Source: Prostheceraeus crozeri (taxonomy: Eukaryota > Platyhelminthes > Polycladida > Euryleptidae). From it: a stretch of DNA of 64,000 nt. The notes beneath the pieces were generated by a model. That model did not search any database. It had not been told where the DNA came from and saw only the letters and a program-made list of their open reading frames with translations. The position numbers were made by a program, and so were the translations under genes. The DNA lies in contig CAJQUW010000503.1 of the NCBI GenBank assembly GCA_907163375.1, positions 186,001 to 250,000 of the forward strand, read 5' to 3'. Of the stretch, positions 1 to 9,715 are shown one piece after another (position 1 is the first letter of the stretch; every line of letters begins with the position of its first letter).

Positions 1-443
1 AGACACACCACATTTCGTTTTCAATTGAAAATCAACGCGTTGTTCTGAAACTGGGTGATGACATTCAATGTCAATTGAGTAAAAACTTGAAAAAACTCTT
101 TGGTTTTTCAATGCTAAAAACAGTGTTTACTGCTGCGCATACGATTGGTATAGAAACACCAATGACACTTGATAAACATGAACAACACCTTTACATTCAA
201 AGTGATTTGATTTTACCTATTTCTGTTGGTGAGAAAAAAGAATACATTTTACGTGATTTCATTCATGATAAAGACGCTTCATATGGAATAGTCGAGAAGA
301 TGTTTGAATCTATTTTCTATCATCCCGTCGTCAAACAAACTATACCCTCTATTGCTATCAAAATTACCAATGGTTTACAAGAGTGCATCCAGGTGAAAGA
401 TACTAAATCCCTCGTAACTTTAGTGTTTCGGAAAACAAAGTGA
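1..443 (+). CDS. Polinton penton-like minor capsid protein, C-terminal part (5' cut by window edge)
   Basis: The frame is open from base 3 to the stop at 443 with no convincing ATG, so the gene starts left of the window. The visible ~146 residues carry a beta-rich segment followed by a short LSKNLKKLFGF motif. The same motif type (SLSKLLGF) occurs in the penton-like protein at 32289-33077 of this window. The C-terminus (IKITNG ... LVTLVFRK) also has the same strand pattern as that protein's end. In Polintons the penton homologue is a single jelly-roll capsid vertex protein. An AATAAA lies about 25 bases after the stop, suggesting polyadenylated transcripts. It converges on the PolB gene on the opposite strand. 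The family assignment rests on motif resemblance, not a search, and could be wrong. Confidence 0.5.
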   Translation, partial: THHISFSIENQRVVLKLGDDIQCQLSKNLKKLFGFSMLKTVFTAAHTIGIETPMTLDKHEQHLYIQSDLILPISVGEKKEYILRDFIHDKDASYGIVEKMFESIFYHPVVKQTIPSIAIKITNGLQECIQVKDTKSLVTLVFRKTK

Positions 444-622
444 AGTCATTGTGATATGTTTATTGAAATAAAAATATGTATATGATAAAGTCTTTTCACA
501 GATATAGGGGGAATGGGCTGACTGTAGGCATATATTCACAAGAAAGAAACGATCTCATGCGATACATAAAACAACCATGTATATCTACAAAAAGCAACAT
601 CAAAATACTGAGTTAAAGTTGA

Positions 623-2776
623 TTATGTAAATACATCTCCTGAACGTGGTAGCGTGAGTTTTATTCTTTTGGGTGGAGGTATGTTTGTGTCAGGATGTCC
701 ATGTGGAAGAGATGTGTTATGTCCTATCCAACACCTCTTATCCTCCCATGCTGAAAGTGCTCGTTTCTTGAACGTGTACGTTTTCACAGTATGAACTTGA
801 GATTTTAAGATTGTCATATTGACAAACGTTATAGTTTTATTTTTATAGGCCTTCTTATAGGACCGATGTTTCATTTTATGAACAATGGATTTTGATATAC
901 CTTTAGCACGCTTAATACTATCTGCACATTCTTTTAATTTCATGGAATACATTTTAGGACGGAGGAGAATCATTTCATCTATTTCCTTTCCTGCTGTTTC
1001 ATCGCTAAAACAACCAAGTTTGGCTTTATTCTGTATGGAATAGAGTGGATGAGTGGGATTGTAGTTAGATGTGTCGAAATATTTTTCTAATGACTTGCCT
1101 ACTTCATTAAAATTTAAATCTTTTTGAGTGGTAATTCCTAAAAAGAAACTATCTGTATCACCACCCAGCAAGCGAACCTCTTTTACGAGAGGGCATGGTT
1201 TTAATATTTTGTAGAAGAGTTGATACATTTCCAGCTTGGAATAATCTAAAACGGCTTGCCCAATATAGATGGGTTTGCACAACTCAACTTCTGATTTAAT
1301 CATTTTAACACCTACAAGATCGTCATCGATGATGTCTCTATCAATGAAAAGAGGTGATGAGGTCAATTTGTGATATTTTTGTTCATCAACGACTAGTTTG
1401 TAATTCATACGTTTTCTAACATCCTCTATGGTCTTTCCGAATAGACTGTTATTCTTATATTTATAAAAATCCTTTTCAAAATTATTTTGGGCGAGTGCAC
1501 GTTTTTGACTGTTACTATCTATGTAGGGTTTGAGGAAGGCTTTCTGTCTAAATTTGATAATGCGGTGAACTGACTTTAGAAGCATGCCCATTTCTAAATA
1601 GAATTTTAATATGCAGAAGTGTACGAGATAATTTTTCTTATCATATTGGGTGAGTAAAAGTTTGCGGCATGGTTTGTACCTTGGCTGTCCACACTCTATT
1701 AAGTTATTATGAAATTGTGACATGAATGGTGAAAACATATCTTCAGTCACTTCACCAGATTCAGGTGCGAGTGGGAAATCAGCAGTTTTATTTCTAATGC
1801 TATTTGGATAAATCAAATCCACTTCAAAATAATATCCCCAATCACCTTCATCTGGAATCTTCAGTATGTTTGAAGGGTTGGAGTAATACTCAAGCTCATC
1901 TTGATTTAACCAACTAAACTCGGAATGAGGTAGTGGTTTAGACAGTGAACTGCCATATAAATTATTTTGGTCATAGTACTTTAGGTGGATATGATCAACA
2001 CCTACTGTTTCAGATTTTATATGATGTTTATTTACAAATGTGAGACCACCGCGTATTCCGCGCTCAAATATATTATACATCTCGGGGTCTTGTAAGAGAT
2101 GAATGGTCTCACCAGTCATTTTAAAGGCTGATTTAAAGGACATGGCTGGTAGACTGACAAAGTGGACAGGATCTAATTTGTCTTCTTCTAATGCCACTCG
2201 TCGAAATTCCTGAAAGACATCAGCCAGCAAAATGACATCTAATTCTAAGTAAGCGATCATATAATCGCCAAACGTTTTACATTCAAATTTTAACCATGCC
2301 TCTTGAGCATGTTCATAGTCCTCTACTGGACAATCTTCACCCGTCAAATCGTTTTGGAATTTGTCAATGGAAGGAAGGGTTGTTTCATTTAGTTTAGACA
2401 TTGAGCTAAAATACGCATAAGGAAAGACTCCTTTGCGAGTGATTATTTCATCCGTTAAGTTTGGATAGTGTTTCTTCAAAGTTTGACTATGGGGAAGAAA
2501 CTTGAGATTACGAACGAGAGAAGCTAGTGACGCTGACATGAATTGGAATGAATCTAAAAATTTTATTTCGAAGAAGACTGTCTTATTTTCTTTAGTTTTA
2601 TCTACTGGTACTTTTGCTGTCATTGCCATGAATTTTTCTCTCGTTTGTGCTATAACATTAAACTGACACGATTTCATCTGGCTCAACCCTCCTTTTATGA
2701 GCATATGACTGTCATAGCCCTTAAAGTTATGAAAAATGACGGGTAGTACACGACGTCTCAACCTAAGTGAGTGAAA
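623..2776 (-). pseudogene. polB: Polinton DNA polymerase B, exonuclease II to polymerase domains (left element)
   Basis: This is the C-terminal two-thirds of a protein-primed family B DNA polymerase, which replicates the linear Polinton genome from its terminal repeats. Visible motifs in order: Exo II (HNFKGYDSH, ~2705-2728), Exo III (YLELDVILLAD, ~2215-2250), polymerase motif A (YYDQNNLYG, ~1955-1980), motif B (NNSLFGKT, ~1430-1455) and motif C (GGDTDSFF, ~1150-1170). The catalytic aspartates are all present. The open frame extends to 2956, but the part above ~2776 is an out-of-frame shadow of the N-terminal half. The two halves are joined by a one-base frame change near 2763-2776, so as sequenced the gene is broken. 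GC content is clearly higher than in the polymerase at 34-38 kb, and the sequences differ, so this is a separate lineage. Confidence 0.85.
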
Positions 2777-4411
2777 AGTTACATTTGGAGCAGAGTGCGT
2801 TTCTAAATTTACCAGTGATGTAATCATGATCACGCACTTTCTTAATTTTATCGTCATCAAACGTTTTATGACATTTAGGACAGGATGTGCAACTTTCAAA
2901 TTTTTGTTTGTCTTCATCTGACATATGTATTGACTTACGCTGCAATTGGGAATCATATGATTGTTGAAATTTAGCAGCTTTATCGAGAAATTCTAGAAAT
3001 TTTGAAATGCAATCTTCACCTTGCCAAGTATGCATTTTGTTTTGTCTATTCCTAAAGTGGTCATGCCATACTTCATAGCAGGATATGGCTGCTGGCTTGT
3101 GGATGATATCATCAATGTAGCATTCTATGTCTGCGTAAATGACACGCAGGGGACTTAATTCGTCACCATTATCCCTATGTGAAAATATTTTATCTTTGGG
3201 CATGCGTTCCATTTGTAATTTACCTCGCTTGCACCATTCATAGTGAGTTTCAAATTTATCTTTACTCCAAAAGGAGCGGATGCAGCGGTCGCATAGAAAA
3301 TGTTTACCTCTTTTAGAGTGCCCCAAGTGAGTGTACAAGCGAGAGATTTTGGGAATACCACAGTAGTGCCATTCCTCGCTATCATCTTGTTTTACTAATA
3401 AGAGGTTGACTACACGTTCATAACAAGTTGAACGTGAATTATAGCGGGCACCCTTCAACCCCTTCTCCCACACGTGAACGACAATTTTAATCTTATTATG
3501 TTTTTCGAACGTTTCTACATCTTTGATTTTCATATTATTACTATCACAACCTTCAAAGTCTAGTTCATCCTCCCACTGTCTATAGATATAGGTATGATTT
3601 CGATTCGCGTTGATATCATTATAGTGAAGGATGGATAGGACTGCATATTTGAAACACTGCGATTTACAATCAACATTGATGACAGCTTTCTTATTATACA
3701 ACGTTTTTGGTAGTTTAAATGTACCTCGAGCTGCATGACTTTCTAATAGTGAAATTTTGAATATGGCTGAGTCCACACCATCAAAAATGAGAGCGCTGTC
3801 GCGTTGTTTGAATTTATCTACATTTGATTTTAAACATTGAATGTGAAAATTTAGCCAAGACTCGCAGTCTACAACTTCGGTTGCGGAAGAGGAAGGAACA
3901 TGAAACTGTATTCTCTCCGTCACTTGACCCGTTTGAAAATCTATCTTAATATATTTTAGTTTAAGGTAGATGAGCGCCTTCATTCTAAAATTGTCTAAAT
4001 TGTTGAAGAGCGCTTCGATAATGTTAGAATTTTGAAGGAGCCACTCAGGAAAATCTACTATTTGAGTATTGGACTCCATGCAGTAGTCGCGTACTAAAAT
4101 ATTATGTGAAACATTAATGAGGGAGATGGTAGAGGTACCGTTGGTGTAGTGATCATTTGCATGCGTGTGTTGAAGTCTGTGCGAAGATCGCTGAAAGTGA
4201 CTATCAAAAGAAAGAGGGCACAAATCGCAAGGAAAGGAGATGTCATCGTCAGAATCAACTTCACCTCCGGAGATTGACGCCGCTTTGCGTTGACACACAC
4301 GTTGTTTGATGTGTCGAAGGAGACTGTGCTTCCTTGTAAACATATGTCCGCAGTCGGCACATTCCCACTCGTTGCCTTGTCGCGAGAGTCCTGAGCTGGA
4401 ACTCACATCAC

Positions 4412-4470
4412 CTGAAAGAGAAATCATTCTATCATCTCTGTTCAAGTCTCAGTGTATTGTTACAACCTAC
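4412..4470 (-). other. Predicted micro-intron 2 of left Polinton PolB
   Basis: The donor CAAG|GTAGGTTG at 4471/4470 and the acceptor TTTCTCTTTCAG ending at 4412 (minus strand) define a 59-bp intron. The exon between the two introns (4471-4531, 61 bp) is a serine/proline/glutamate-rich stretch that is open only in the frame matching both neighbours. The lack of an ATG-initiated frame upstream of 4427 without splicing supports the model. Confidence 0.5.
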
Positions 4471-4531
4471 CTTGACTCAACGACTCTAAACTTTCCTCGA
4501 GAAGGGAGGGCGTTGGTGATGAAGTTGATGG

Positions 4532-4598
4532 CTGAAATTGAGGAAGATGCTATTAACCACACGTTTGACGGAGATGAGTGAAGAAATTTTCAACTTAC
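4532..4598 (-). other. Predicted micro-intron 1 of left Polinton PolB
   Basis: On the minus strand an ATG (4601-4599) is followed immediately by a strong donor, GTAAGTTG. The intron ends at a pyrimidine-rich CAATTTCAG at 4532. It is 67 bp long. The first exon would contribute only the start codon to the coding sequence. Read with intron 2, the frame stays open into the zinc-finger region. This is a prediction from splice consensus alone. Confidence 0.5.
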
Positions 4599-4601
4599 CA
4601 T

Positions 4602-4858
4602 TTCAACGAAATCGAGTTTAAGGTTGATACTTCAACAAGATAGAGACCTCACGAGAGAGCAGTTTACTTGTACGCCTCAAATATAGAATTCGTCAGAGAA
4701 CACTTCACTTATATGTCACAAAGACAGAGTGAAATGACACGAATGTCACTTTACATATATACTTTCATATTCATCATTCATTGGCTGTTCATTCTGATTG
4801 GTTGCTTGTTGATACTTAAGAATTAGAAAACATTTCAAAGTTATTATTCACAGTCAAC
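4602..4858. promoter_or_regulatory. Divergent promoter region between PolB and the 4859 gene
   Basis: This 257-bp gap separates the minus-strand PolB start from a plus-strand gene. It holds a TATA-like TACATATATAC at about 4752 and two inverted CCAAT-type cores (ATTGG at ~4780 and ~4795). That arrangement looks like an ordinary RNA polymerase II promoter. It is unlike the AT-rich start motif of the 30-48 kb element. Confidence 0.4.
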
Positions 4859-5254
4859 ATGACAAGCCCTCCGACAACACCAAACACAAAATTCTCTTCT
4901 CCATTCTCAACACCAAACGCTCCAACGAAGGTAGAGAAGGTGTTATTACCAGCGGACAACGAAGAGAGTGTATGTGAGAAGGAGTGTCCCGACTTAACAG
5001 GCGTGAGGTGGAAGTATCTCCAGTACGATACTGACGATGTAATGGAGATCACCAGCACCAAGTTCCTCCACCAATTATGGGAGTGGTACACCCCTAACTC
5101 CCAGCCACGAACTATGACGGAGTGGGAGTATATTGACAAAGTGAGGCTCGCAGTGGAAGAACGATTAAAGCAAGTGAACTGTTTTTGTTATCTATGTGAA
5201 GCCAGACTCTGGGACGATATTGACGATGAAGACCTTTTGAAATACATGCCATAA
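4859..5254 (+). CDS. Unrecognised 131-aa acidic protein of the left element
   Basis: ATG-initiated ORF of 131 residues. The N-terminal ~25 residues are rich in Thr/Pro/Ser. The remainder is acidic with many Trp and Tyr residues (for example WEWYTP and TEWEY) and a CxCxxC-type cluster near the C-terminus (CFCYLC), which may bind a metal. The stop codon overlaps an AATAAA polyadenylation signal. It is divergently transcribed from PolB with a TATA and inverted CCAAT boxes upstream, so it is probably expressed. I recognise no family. It may be an accessory gene of the left Polinton. Confidence 0.5.
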   Translation: MTSPPTTPNTKFSSPFSTPNAPTKVEKVLLPADNEESVCEKECPDLTGVRWKYLQYDTDDVMEITSTKFLHQLWEWYTPNSQPRTMTEWEYIDKVRLAVEERLKQVNCFCYLCEARLWDDIDDEDLLKYMP

Positions 5255-5304
5255 TAAATTTTTATTTCGTATTATCTTTGCTTTCATACTGACTTACTTG
5301 AACG

Positions 5305-5716
5305 GGGCTTCAGTGGATGATTTAACCATGTATACTTTTTCATTTGGAAATAGTAGCACGCTTAGTCTAACTAGTAAATCTTAAAACATTTCATATGGGC
5401 GATGATGATAGATGAAATAGTGTCAAATAAAATTAAGATAGCTTACACTTCTGATACAGGGATAGCAATCGACTGCGATCCATGTGTAAAGAGCTTGTTA
5501 GACTACGGATGGGCTTAAGTGGATGATTTAACCATGTATACTTTTTCATTTGGAAATAGTAGCACGCTTAGTCTAACTTGTAAATCTTAAAACATTTCAT
5601 ATGGGCGATGATGATAGATGAAATAGTGTCAAATAAAATTAAGATAGCTTACACTTCTGATACAGGGATAGCAATCGACTGCGATCCATGTGTAAAGAGC
5701 TTGTTAGACTATGGAA
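5305..5716 (+). repeat. 206-bp direct tandem duplication
   Basis: Two adjacent copies (5305-5510 and 5511-5716) are identical except for a few bases. They start at GGGCTT and end in GACTAYGGA. The second copy continues into the open frame at 5608-5805; the first ends at the junction. The near identity suggests a recent duplication. Confidence 0.8.
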
Positions 5717-6201
5717 GAGAGAAGTGTGTTATGTTGCGTGTGGCGCGTGAGTGTCCTCCCATTTCATTCCATTCATCAATTCGTCTCATTGATAGAGACA
5801 GGTAGAACTCATGGTTCTCATAACGTATGCAATGGAAAGTTTTAGGCAACCTTCGACAGTTGGCTAAATGTCGCCCTGACGCGAATGCATACTACGTTGA
5901 GACAGAGGCAATCACTTGCAAACATGACGCAGAGAGGTTTAACAAGATTGACCATTGCCGAATGTCCCTTGCGGTATACATAGCTACGGGTTTCACCGCC
6001 GCCCTTTACAGGAACGCCCGTCGAAAGGAAGTATTACACCGAACTGCATTTGCAACGTTCAAGTTGACTGATAGCAGATTCAACTTAATGATAGTATTCG
6101 CCAGTCCGAAGACTGCCCAGGGCAAACCGCGTGGAGGTTCTATCATGTCTTGCCCCATGGTGGCCCTTAAGAGAGCCGATGGTTCGTTCTCGGGGACGTG
6201 A
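5608..6201 (+). pseudogene. Unrecognised ORF pair, probably one broken gene
   Basis: Two consecutive plus-strand frames (5608-5805, 65 aa; 5827-6201, 124 aa) lie end to end in different frames. They read like parts of one protein: the first starts MMIDEIVSN and the second ends with a segment rich in Lys, Arg, Gly and Ser (PKTAQGKPRGGSI). The end of the second is duplicated at 6581-6722, fused there to a piece of the first. No family was recognised. The frame changes and partial copies suggest a decaying or rearranged gene of the left element. Confidence 0.35.
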
Positions 6202-6722
6202 ATTTAAGTTGACTATTGGCTGGAATAGTCAATGGGTATGACGGTTAGGTTGTCATAGACCCTATACCGCCGAGGTCGTACTGGTGCATCTGGCAACTTT
6301 CGGATGCGAGTGGTATTTGGAGTCCACACCCCATCCGTCCAAACAATCTTCTCGATCTTCCCCTTCTTATCATCCTCTTCTTCCCACTCGTCGAGGATGA
6401 CGAACTCGGGAATAGCGTTGTCTTCATCGATGAAGACGGGAATGTTGTCGGCAGATGTCGCTTCCATCGTGACTTCAAATTGAATGAGAAGTGCTACAAT
6501 CTTCTGGCTTATATAGGGTTTTCAACAATGAATTGCTCAACAGCGAATCAGAATGCTTCAGGGATAGCAATCGACTGCATAACGTTCAAGTTGACTGATA
6601 GCAGATTCAACTTAATGATAGTATTCGCCAGTCCGAAGACTGCCCAGGGCAAACCGCGAGGAGGTTCTATCATGTCTTGCCCCATGGTGGCCCTTAAGAG
6701 AGCCGATGGTTCGTTCTCGGGA
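6055..6722 (+). repeat. Dispersed direct repeat with internal deletion
   Basis: The ~142-bp block at 6055-6196 recurs almost exactly at 6581-6722. In the second copy it is preceded at ~6560 by CAGGGATAGCAATCGACTGC, which in the first copy lies about 370 bp further upstream (~5663). The second copy is therefore a duplicate of about 5663-6196 that has lost its middle. The ORF at 6480-6731 is a by-product of this fusion. Confidence 0.7.
6213..6467 (-). CDS. Unrecognised small acidic protein (84 aa)
   Basis: Minus-strand ORF starting MEATSADN with an acceptable start context (CACGATGG). The first half is strongly acidic (DEDN, DEWEEEDDKK); the second half is basic and Tyr/Pro-rich (APVRPRRYRVYDN). 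It lies between the two copies of the 142-bp repeat, opposite in strand to the neighbouring frames. No family was recognised, and coding status is uncertain. Confidence 0.35.
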   Translation of the reverse strand: MEATSADNIPVFIDEDNAIPEFVILDEWEEEDDKKGKIEKIVWTDGVWTPNTTRIRKLPDAPVRPRRYRVYDNLTVIPIDYSSQ

Positions 6723-6820
6723 GTGAATTGATGGGGTGGTGAAGGCAGGCAAAGATCTGCAATGAAAATGATATGTATTAGAATAGGATATACCATCTTA
6801 TTTGCTTTTCACTTACCAAG

Positions 6821-8101
6821 TTAGTCATCCTTAGGCAGTCTCGCGGGCTTCCTGACTGAAAATTTTTGTAAATGGCCGCGCATTCTTAGTGTGGCATGTA
6901 AGCACTTCTTACTCGGATGACCATTATAGCAGATTATACTTTCGTCTAGGCTTTGGTTGACGAGGACTTGACCGTCCAGATGGTTATCCCGAATAGGGAT
7001 GTGGAACTCAAACATTCTGTCCTCATTCACACGATTCCACTCATTCCTCATGCGCTCCAACTTCGCAAACGACTCTCTCTCATCACCCTGCCTACTCACA
7101 CTCCTCTCCAACTCAGCATTCCTCGCTCTCAATACACTCATCTCCTTCATCAACTCCTCATACTTCGACTCTGCCTCTCCCATTCTCCTCTCTGCAGCAC
7201 TCGTCCTCTTCTCTCGCTCATCATTCTTGTCTTCCAACACTCGCACATTCTCCTTCAACTCTTTCACAACACGCCTCATACGGATATTCTCATCTGCCAC
7301 CTCCTTACATTTCACCTCCTTCATTTTCAGCTCACTCAACTCACTCAACGTTCTCTCATTCACCTTCTTGAAACTTTCGTACCGATCAACCAACAAAGCA
7401 TGTGCCGCTTGCTGCGACACATGCTTCTTTTCCATGTCCTCATCCCACCGCGCCGACTGCTTCCGTACCCCACCACCCTTCACTATTGGGGAAGATGAGC
7501 TCTGCGGGGGGTCGGTAATGACAATATCGGATACCTCCGACGAAGAAGAGCTCAACTTCCTCACACACTTCCTCACTCGCTCCCTATCCAAATCCACATC
7601 ATCCTCATCACTCTCAAACACTCTCTTCCGCCACTTGTCAGCCTTCAAACCGGCCACAGCATTCTCTACCTCATTCTCCACAGCATTCCCACTAGCATTC
7701 TCAACAACATTCCCACTAGCATTCCCAACAACATTCCCACTAGCATTCTCAACAACATTCTTGGCCTCTTTCCCCAACATTCGCTCCTTCTCAGCATTCA
7801 TCAACTCCACAAATCTCAAATCGGTCACCAACCGTCCTGTGCACTCACCATGCCTCAAATAAAACTCGGCCTCCTGCCCAACAACCAACAGCACCCTGCA
7901 CTTCACACAGGCAACCCTACTCAGGATAACCATGTGGTCGGCCCCTGCCTTCTTGATGTGGTCCTTGAGACCGTCTCGGCGGTTAATTCGGCCGCATACA
8001 CACATTTTAATGTGGAACTTTTTATTTTTGTCATTGTTGACCATGGCTGCGATTTTATCGTTAACTGTAAGATAATGAAATTTGTATAAGTTTGGAATCA
8101 T
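6821..8101 (-). CDS. Zinc-cluster, repeat and coiled-coil protein of unknown function
   Basis: A 426-residue ORF. The likelier start is the internal ATG at 8044 (context GCCATGG), because a splice-acceptor-like TTATCTTACAG lies just upstream of it. Near the N-terminus a Cys/His cluster (CVCGRINRRDGLKDH ... CVKC ... HGEC) looks like a zinc-binding fold. Next comes a short imperfect repeat of VVENASGN units (~residues 115-145), an acidic/serine region with a KRVFESDEDD stretch, then a long charged coiled coil (~residues 225-355). The tail is basic. A splice donor (CTTG|GTAAGT) sits just after the stop codon. It could be a regulatory or structural protein of the left element, or a host gene; I recognise no family. 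Confidence 0.5.
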   Translation of the reverse strand: MIPNLYKFHYLTVNDKIAAMVNNDKNKKFHIKMCVCGRINRRDGLKDHIKKAGADHMVILSRVACVKCRVLLVVGQEAEFYLRHGECTGRLVTDLRFVELMNAEKERMLGKEAKNVVENASGNVVGNASGNVVENASGNAVENEVENAVAGLKADKWRKRVFESDEDDVDLDRERVRKCVRKLSSSSSEVSDIVITDPPQSSSSPIVKGGGVRKQSARWDEDMEKKHVSQQAAHALLVDRYESFKKVNERTLSELSELKMKEVKCKEVADENIRMRRVVKELKENVRVLEDKNDEREKRTSAAERRMGEAESKYEELMKEMSVLRARNAELERSVSRQGDERESFAKLERMRNEWNRVNEDRMFEFHIPIRDNHLDGQVLVNQSLDESIICYNGHPSKKCLHATLRMRGHLQKFSVRKPARLPKDD

Positions 8102-8130
8102 GTAGTATACAGACTAAAGCATAACACTTT

Positions 8131-9070
8131 GTGAGGAATGATAGATTTGAGTGTAGTGAGTGGCACTCGATCCCGTCGACAGCCCGAAGGCCTTGTACTG
8201 ATCACTAGGGAAGTGAGAGATCTTCCCCGATACCCGCTCTTTACAGCTGAAGACATCATTGTCACTGCCCCGAAGTGGTAACAGGAACGCCGAGTCAAAG
8301 GTAGTGATCAGTAGCTGGGATCTAACCCCTCAAAGCTGCCTTAGACTGAGTTAAATTTCAAATCTGATAGCAGATTTGAATGTAGCATACGGCCTAAAAC
8401 ATAATGTTATCATTCAACACTTATTCAACATTCAACATTCAACTTAGTCAACATTCAACATAATATCAACACTTAGTGAGGAATGATAGATTTGAGTGTA
8501 GTGAGTGGCACTCGATCCCGTCGACAGCCCGAAGGCCTTGTACTGATCACTAGGGAAGTGAGAGATCTTCCCCGATACCCGCTCTTTACAGCTGAAGACA
8601 TCATTGTCACTGCCCCGAAGTGGTAACAGGAACGCCGAGTCAAAGGTAGTGATCAGTAGCTGGGATCTAACCCCTCAAAGCTGCCTTAGACTGAGTTAAA
8701 TTTCAAATCTGATAGCAGATTTGAATGTAGCATACGGCCTAAAACATAATGTTATCATTCAACACTTATTCAACATTCAACATTCAACTTAGTCAACATT
8801 CAACATAATATCAACACTTAGTGAGGAATGATAGATTTGAGTGTAGTGAGTGGCACTCGATCCCGTCGACAGCCCGAAGGCCTTGTACTGATCACTAGGG
8901 AAGTGAGAGATCTTCCCCGATACCCGCTCTTTACAGCTGAAGACATCATTGTCACTGCCCCGAAGTGGTAACAGGAACGCCGAGTCAAAGGTAGTGATCA
9001 GTAGCTGGGATCTAACCCCTCAAAGCTGCCTTAGACTGAGTTAAATTTCAAATCTGATAGCAGATTTGAA
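8131..9070. repeat. 345-bp tandem repeat, about 2.7 copies
   Basis: Copies begin with GTGAGGAATGATAGATTTGAG at 8131, 8476 and 8821, giving an exact 345-bp period. The last copy stops after ATAGCAGATTTGAA at about 9070. Within each unit there are short palindromes (AAATCTGATAGCAGATTT, TGATCACTAG) and a run of ATTCAACA-like repeats. The copies are almost identical, indicating recent amplification or homogenisation. I see no RNA gene in it. Confidence 0.9.
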
Positions 9071-9560
9071 CTCAGCATACTTGAAAACCTTAGTCTACAT
9101 GTTAAAACTTTGAAAAAACTGAAAATTAAGAATTTTTAAAAAATTCCGCATTTTTACTACTCATACTACTTTTAAAAAATTTTATCAGTAGTAAAGACAC
9201 TATCAAACTCTATCATACAAACTTTGAAGTAAGAAGATAGCTTGCCTACTTCAAAAGATAGATCCCTTTGAAACACCCGATATCGGGAGCTCAGAGCGAC
9301 GACCGTCGCTTACCTCGTCTTTCGATGAAGTGATCAGACTTACGTTGTCGGGGGTTTATATATGCTCGGAAGAAAACTTAAAATGGCTCTATCTCCGAAA
9401 GTATTCATCGTAGCGACATGCGGTTTGTTGCAAACGATTCGTCTCATCATTCTCTATCATATGACACCTAAACCATTCTCATATGACCACGGGAAGTTGG
9501 TCCGTCAGCACATGTCCATGTAACATGCCACAAGTGAAAAAATTCCTAAGTGTGAGAGCT
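9071..9560. other. Non-coding stretch between two tandem arrays
   Basis: AT-rich DNA with no convincing ORF. A short GC-rich part at 9275-9365 (around GCGACGACCGTCGC) precedes a TATATA. It may be old repeat sequence; nothing further can be supported. Confidence 0.3.
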
Positions 9561-9593
9561 CCAGTGTGGTGAAAATTTTGAAAAATTTAAAAC

Positions 9594-9715
9594 TTCCGAA
9601 TTTCGACCTGGGACCTTTACCAAAACATTTTTCATCAAATTTCACGGACCCCCCTCGTTCAGAGAAATTTGATGAAAAATGTTTTGGTGACGGTCCCAGG
9701 TCGAAATTCCACACT
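9594..9715. repeat. Long hairpin (about 48-bp arms)
   Basis: The left arm (~9598-9647, TTCGACCTGGGACCTTTACC...) is the reverse complement of the right arm (~9661-9711), with a ~14-base loop rich in C. The right arm is the first copy of the 292-bp repeat that follows, so the hairpin marks an inversion at the array edge. The short ORFs on both strands here are products of the palindrome. Confidence 0.8.

Larger units (their letters stand above)
2763..4601 (-). pseudogene. polB: Polinton DNA polymerase B, N-terminal part with zinc fingers and exonuclease I motif (left element)
   Basis: N-terminal half of the polymerase at 623-2776. It starts with two C2H2-type zinc fingers (CADCGHMF...H; CDLCPLSF...H, ~4180-4365). 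A segment around KLPKTLYNKKAVINVDC and CFKYAVLSILHY follows, a signature also seen at the same place in the 34-38 kb polymerase. Next come cysteine pairs and Exo I (YADIECYI, ~3115-3140). The longest simple frame begins at a TTG (4445), with the first ATG at 4427. A better model uses two micro-introns (4532-4598 and 4412-4470), which put the initiator ATG at 4601-4599 and keep the frame. The frame ends at a TAG near 2763, where a one-base shift reaches the polymerase domain. Whether that break is real decay or an assembly error cannot be told here. Confidence 0.75.

Noticed and set aside
6480-6731. 83-aa ORF as a separate gene
   Set aside because: It is a fusion by-product of the duplicated 142-bp block with an internal deletion.
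6953-7862. Long plus-strand ORFs (181 and 287 aa) rich in Ser, Leu and Phe
   Set aside because: They are antisense shadows of the coiled-coil gene at 6821-8101; composition reflects the complement of Glu/Arg/Lys codons.
8131-9070. Array of 5S rRNA, snRNA or tRNA genes
   Set aside because: I compared the unit with the conserved cores of 5S, U1, U2, U4, U5, U6 and tRNA and saw no match on either strand.
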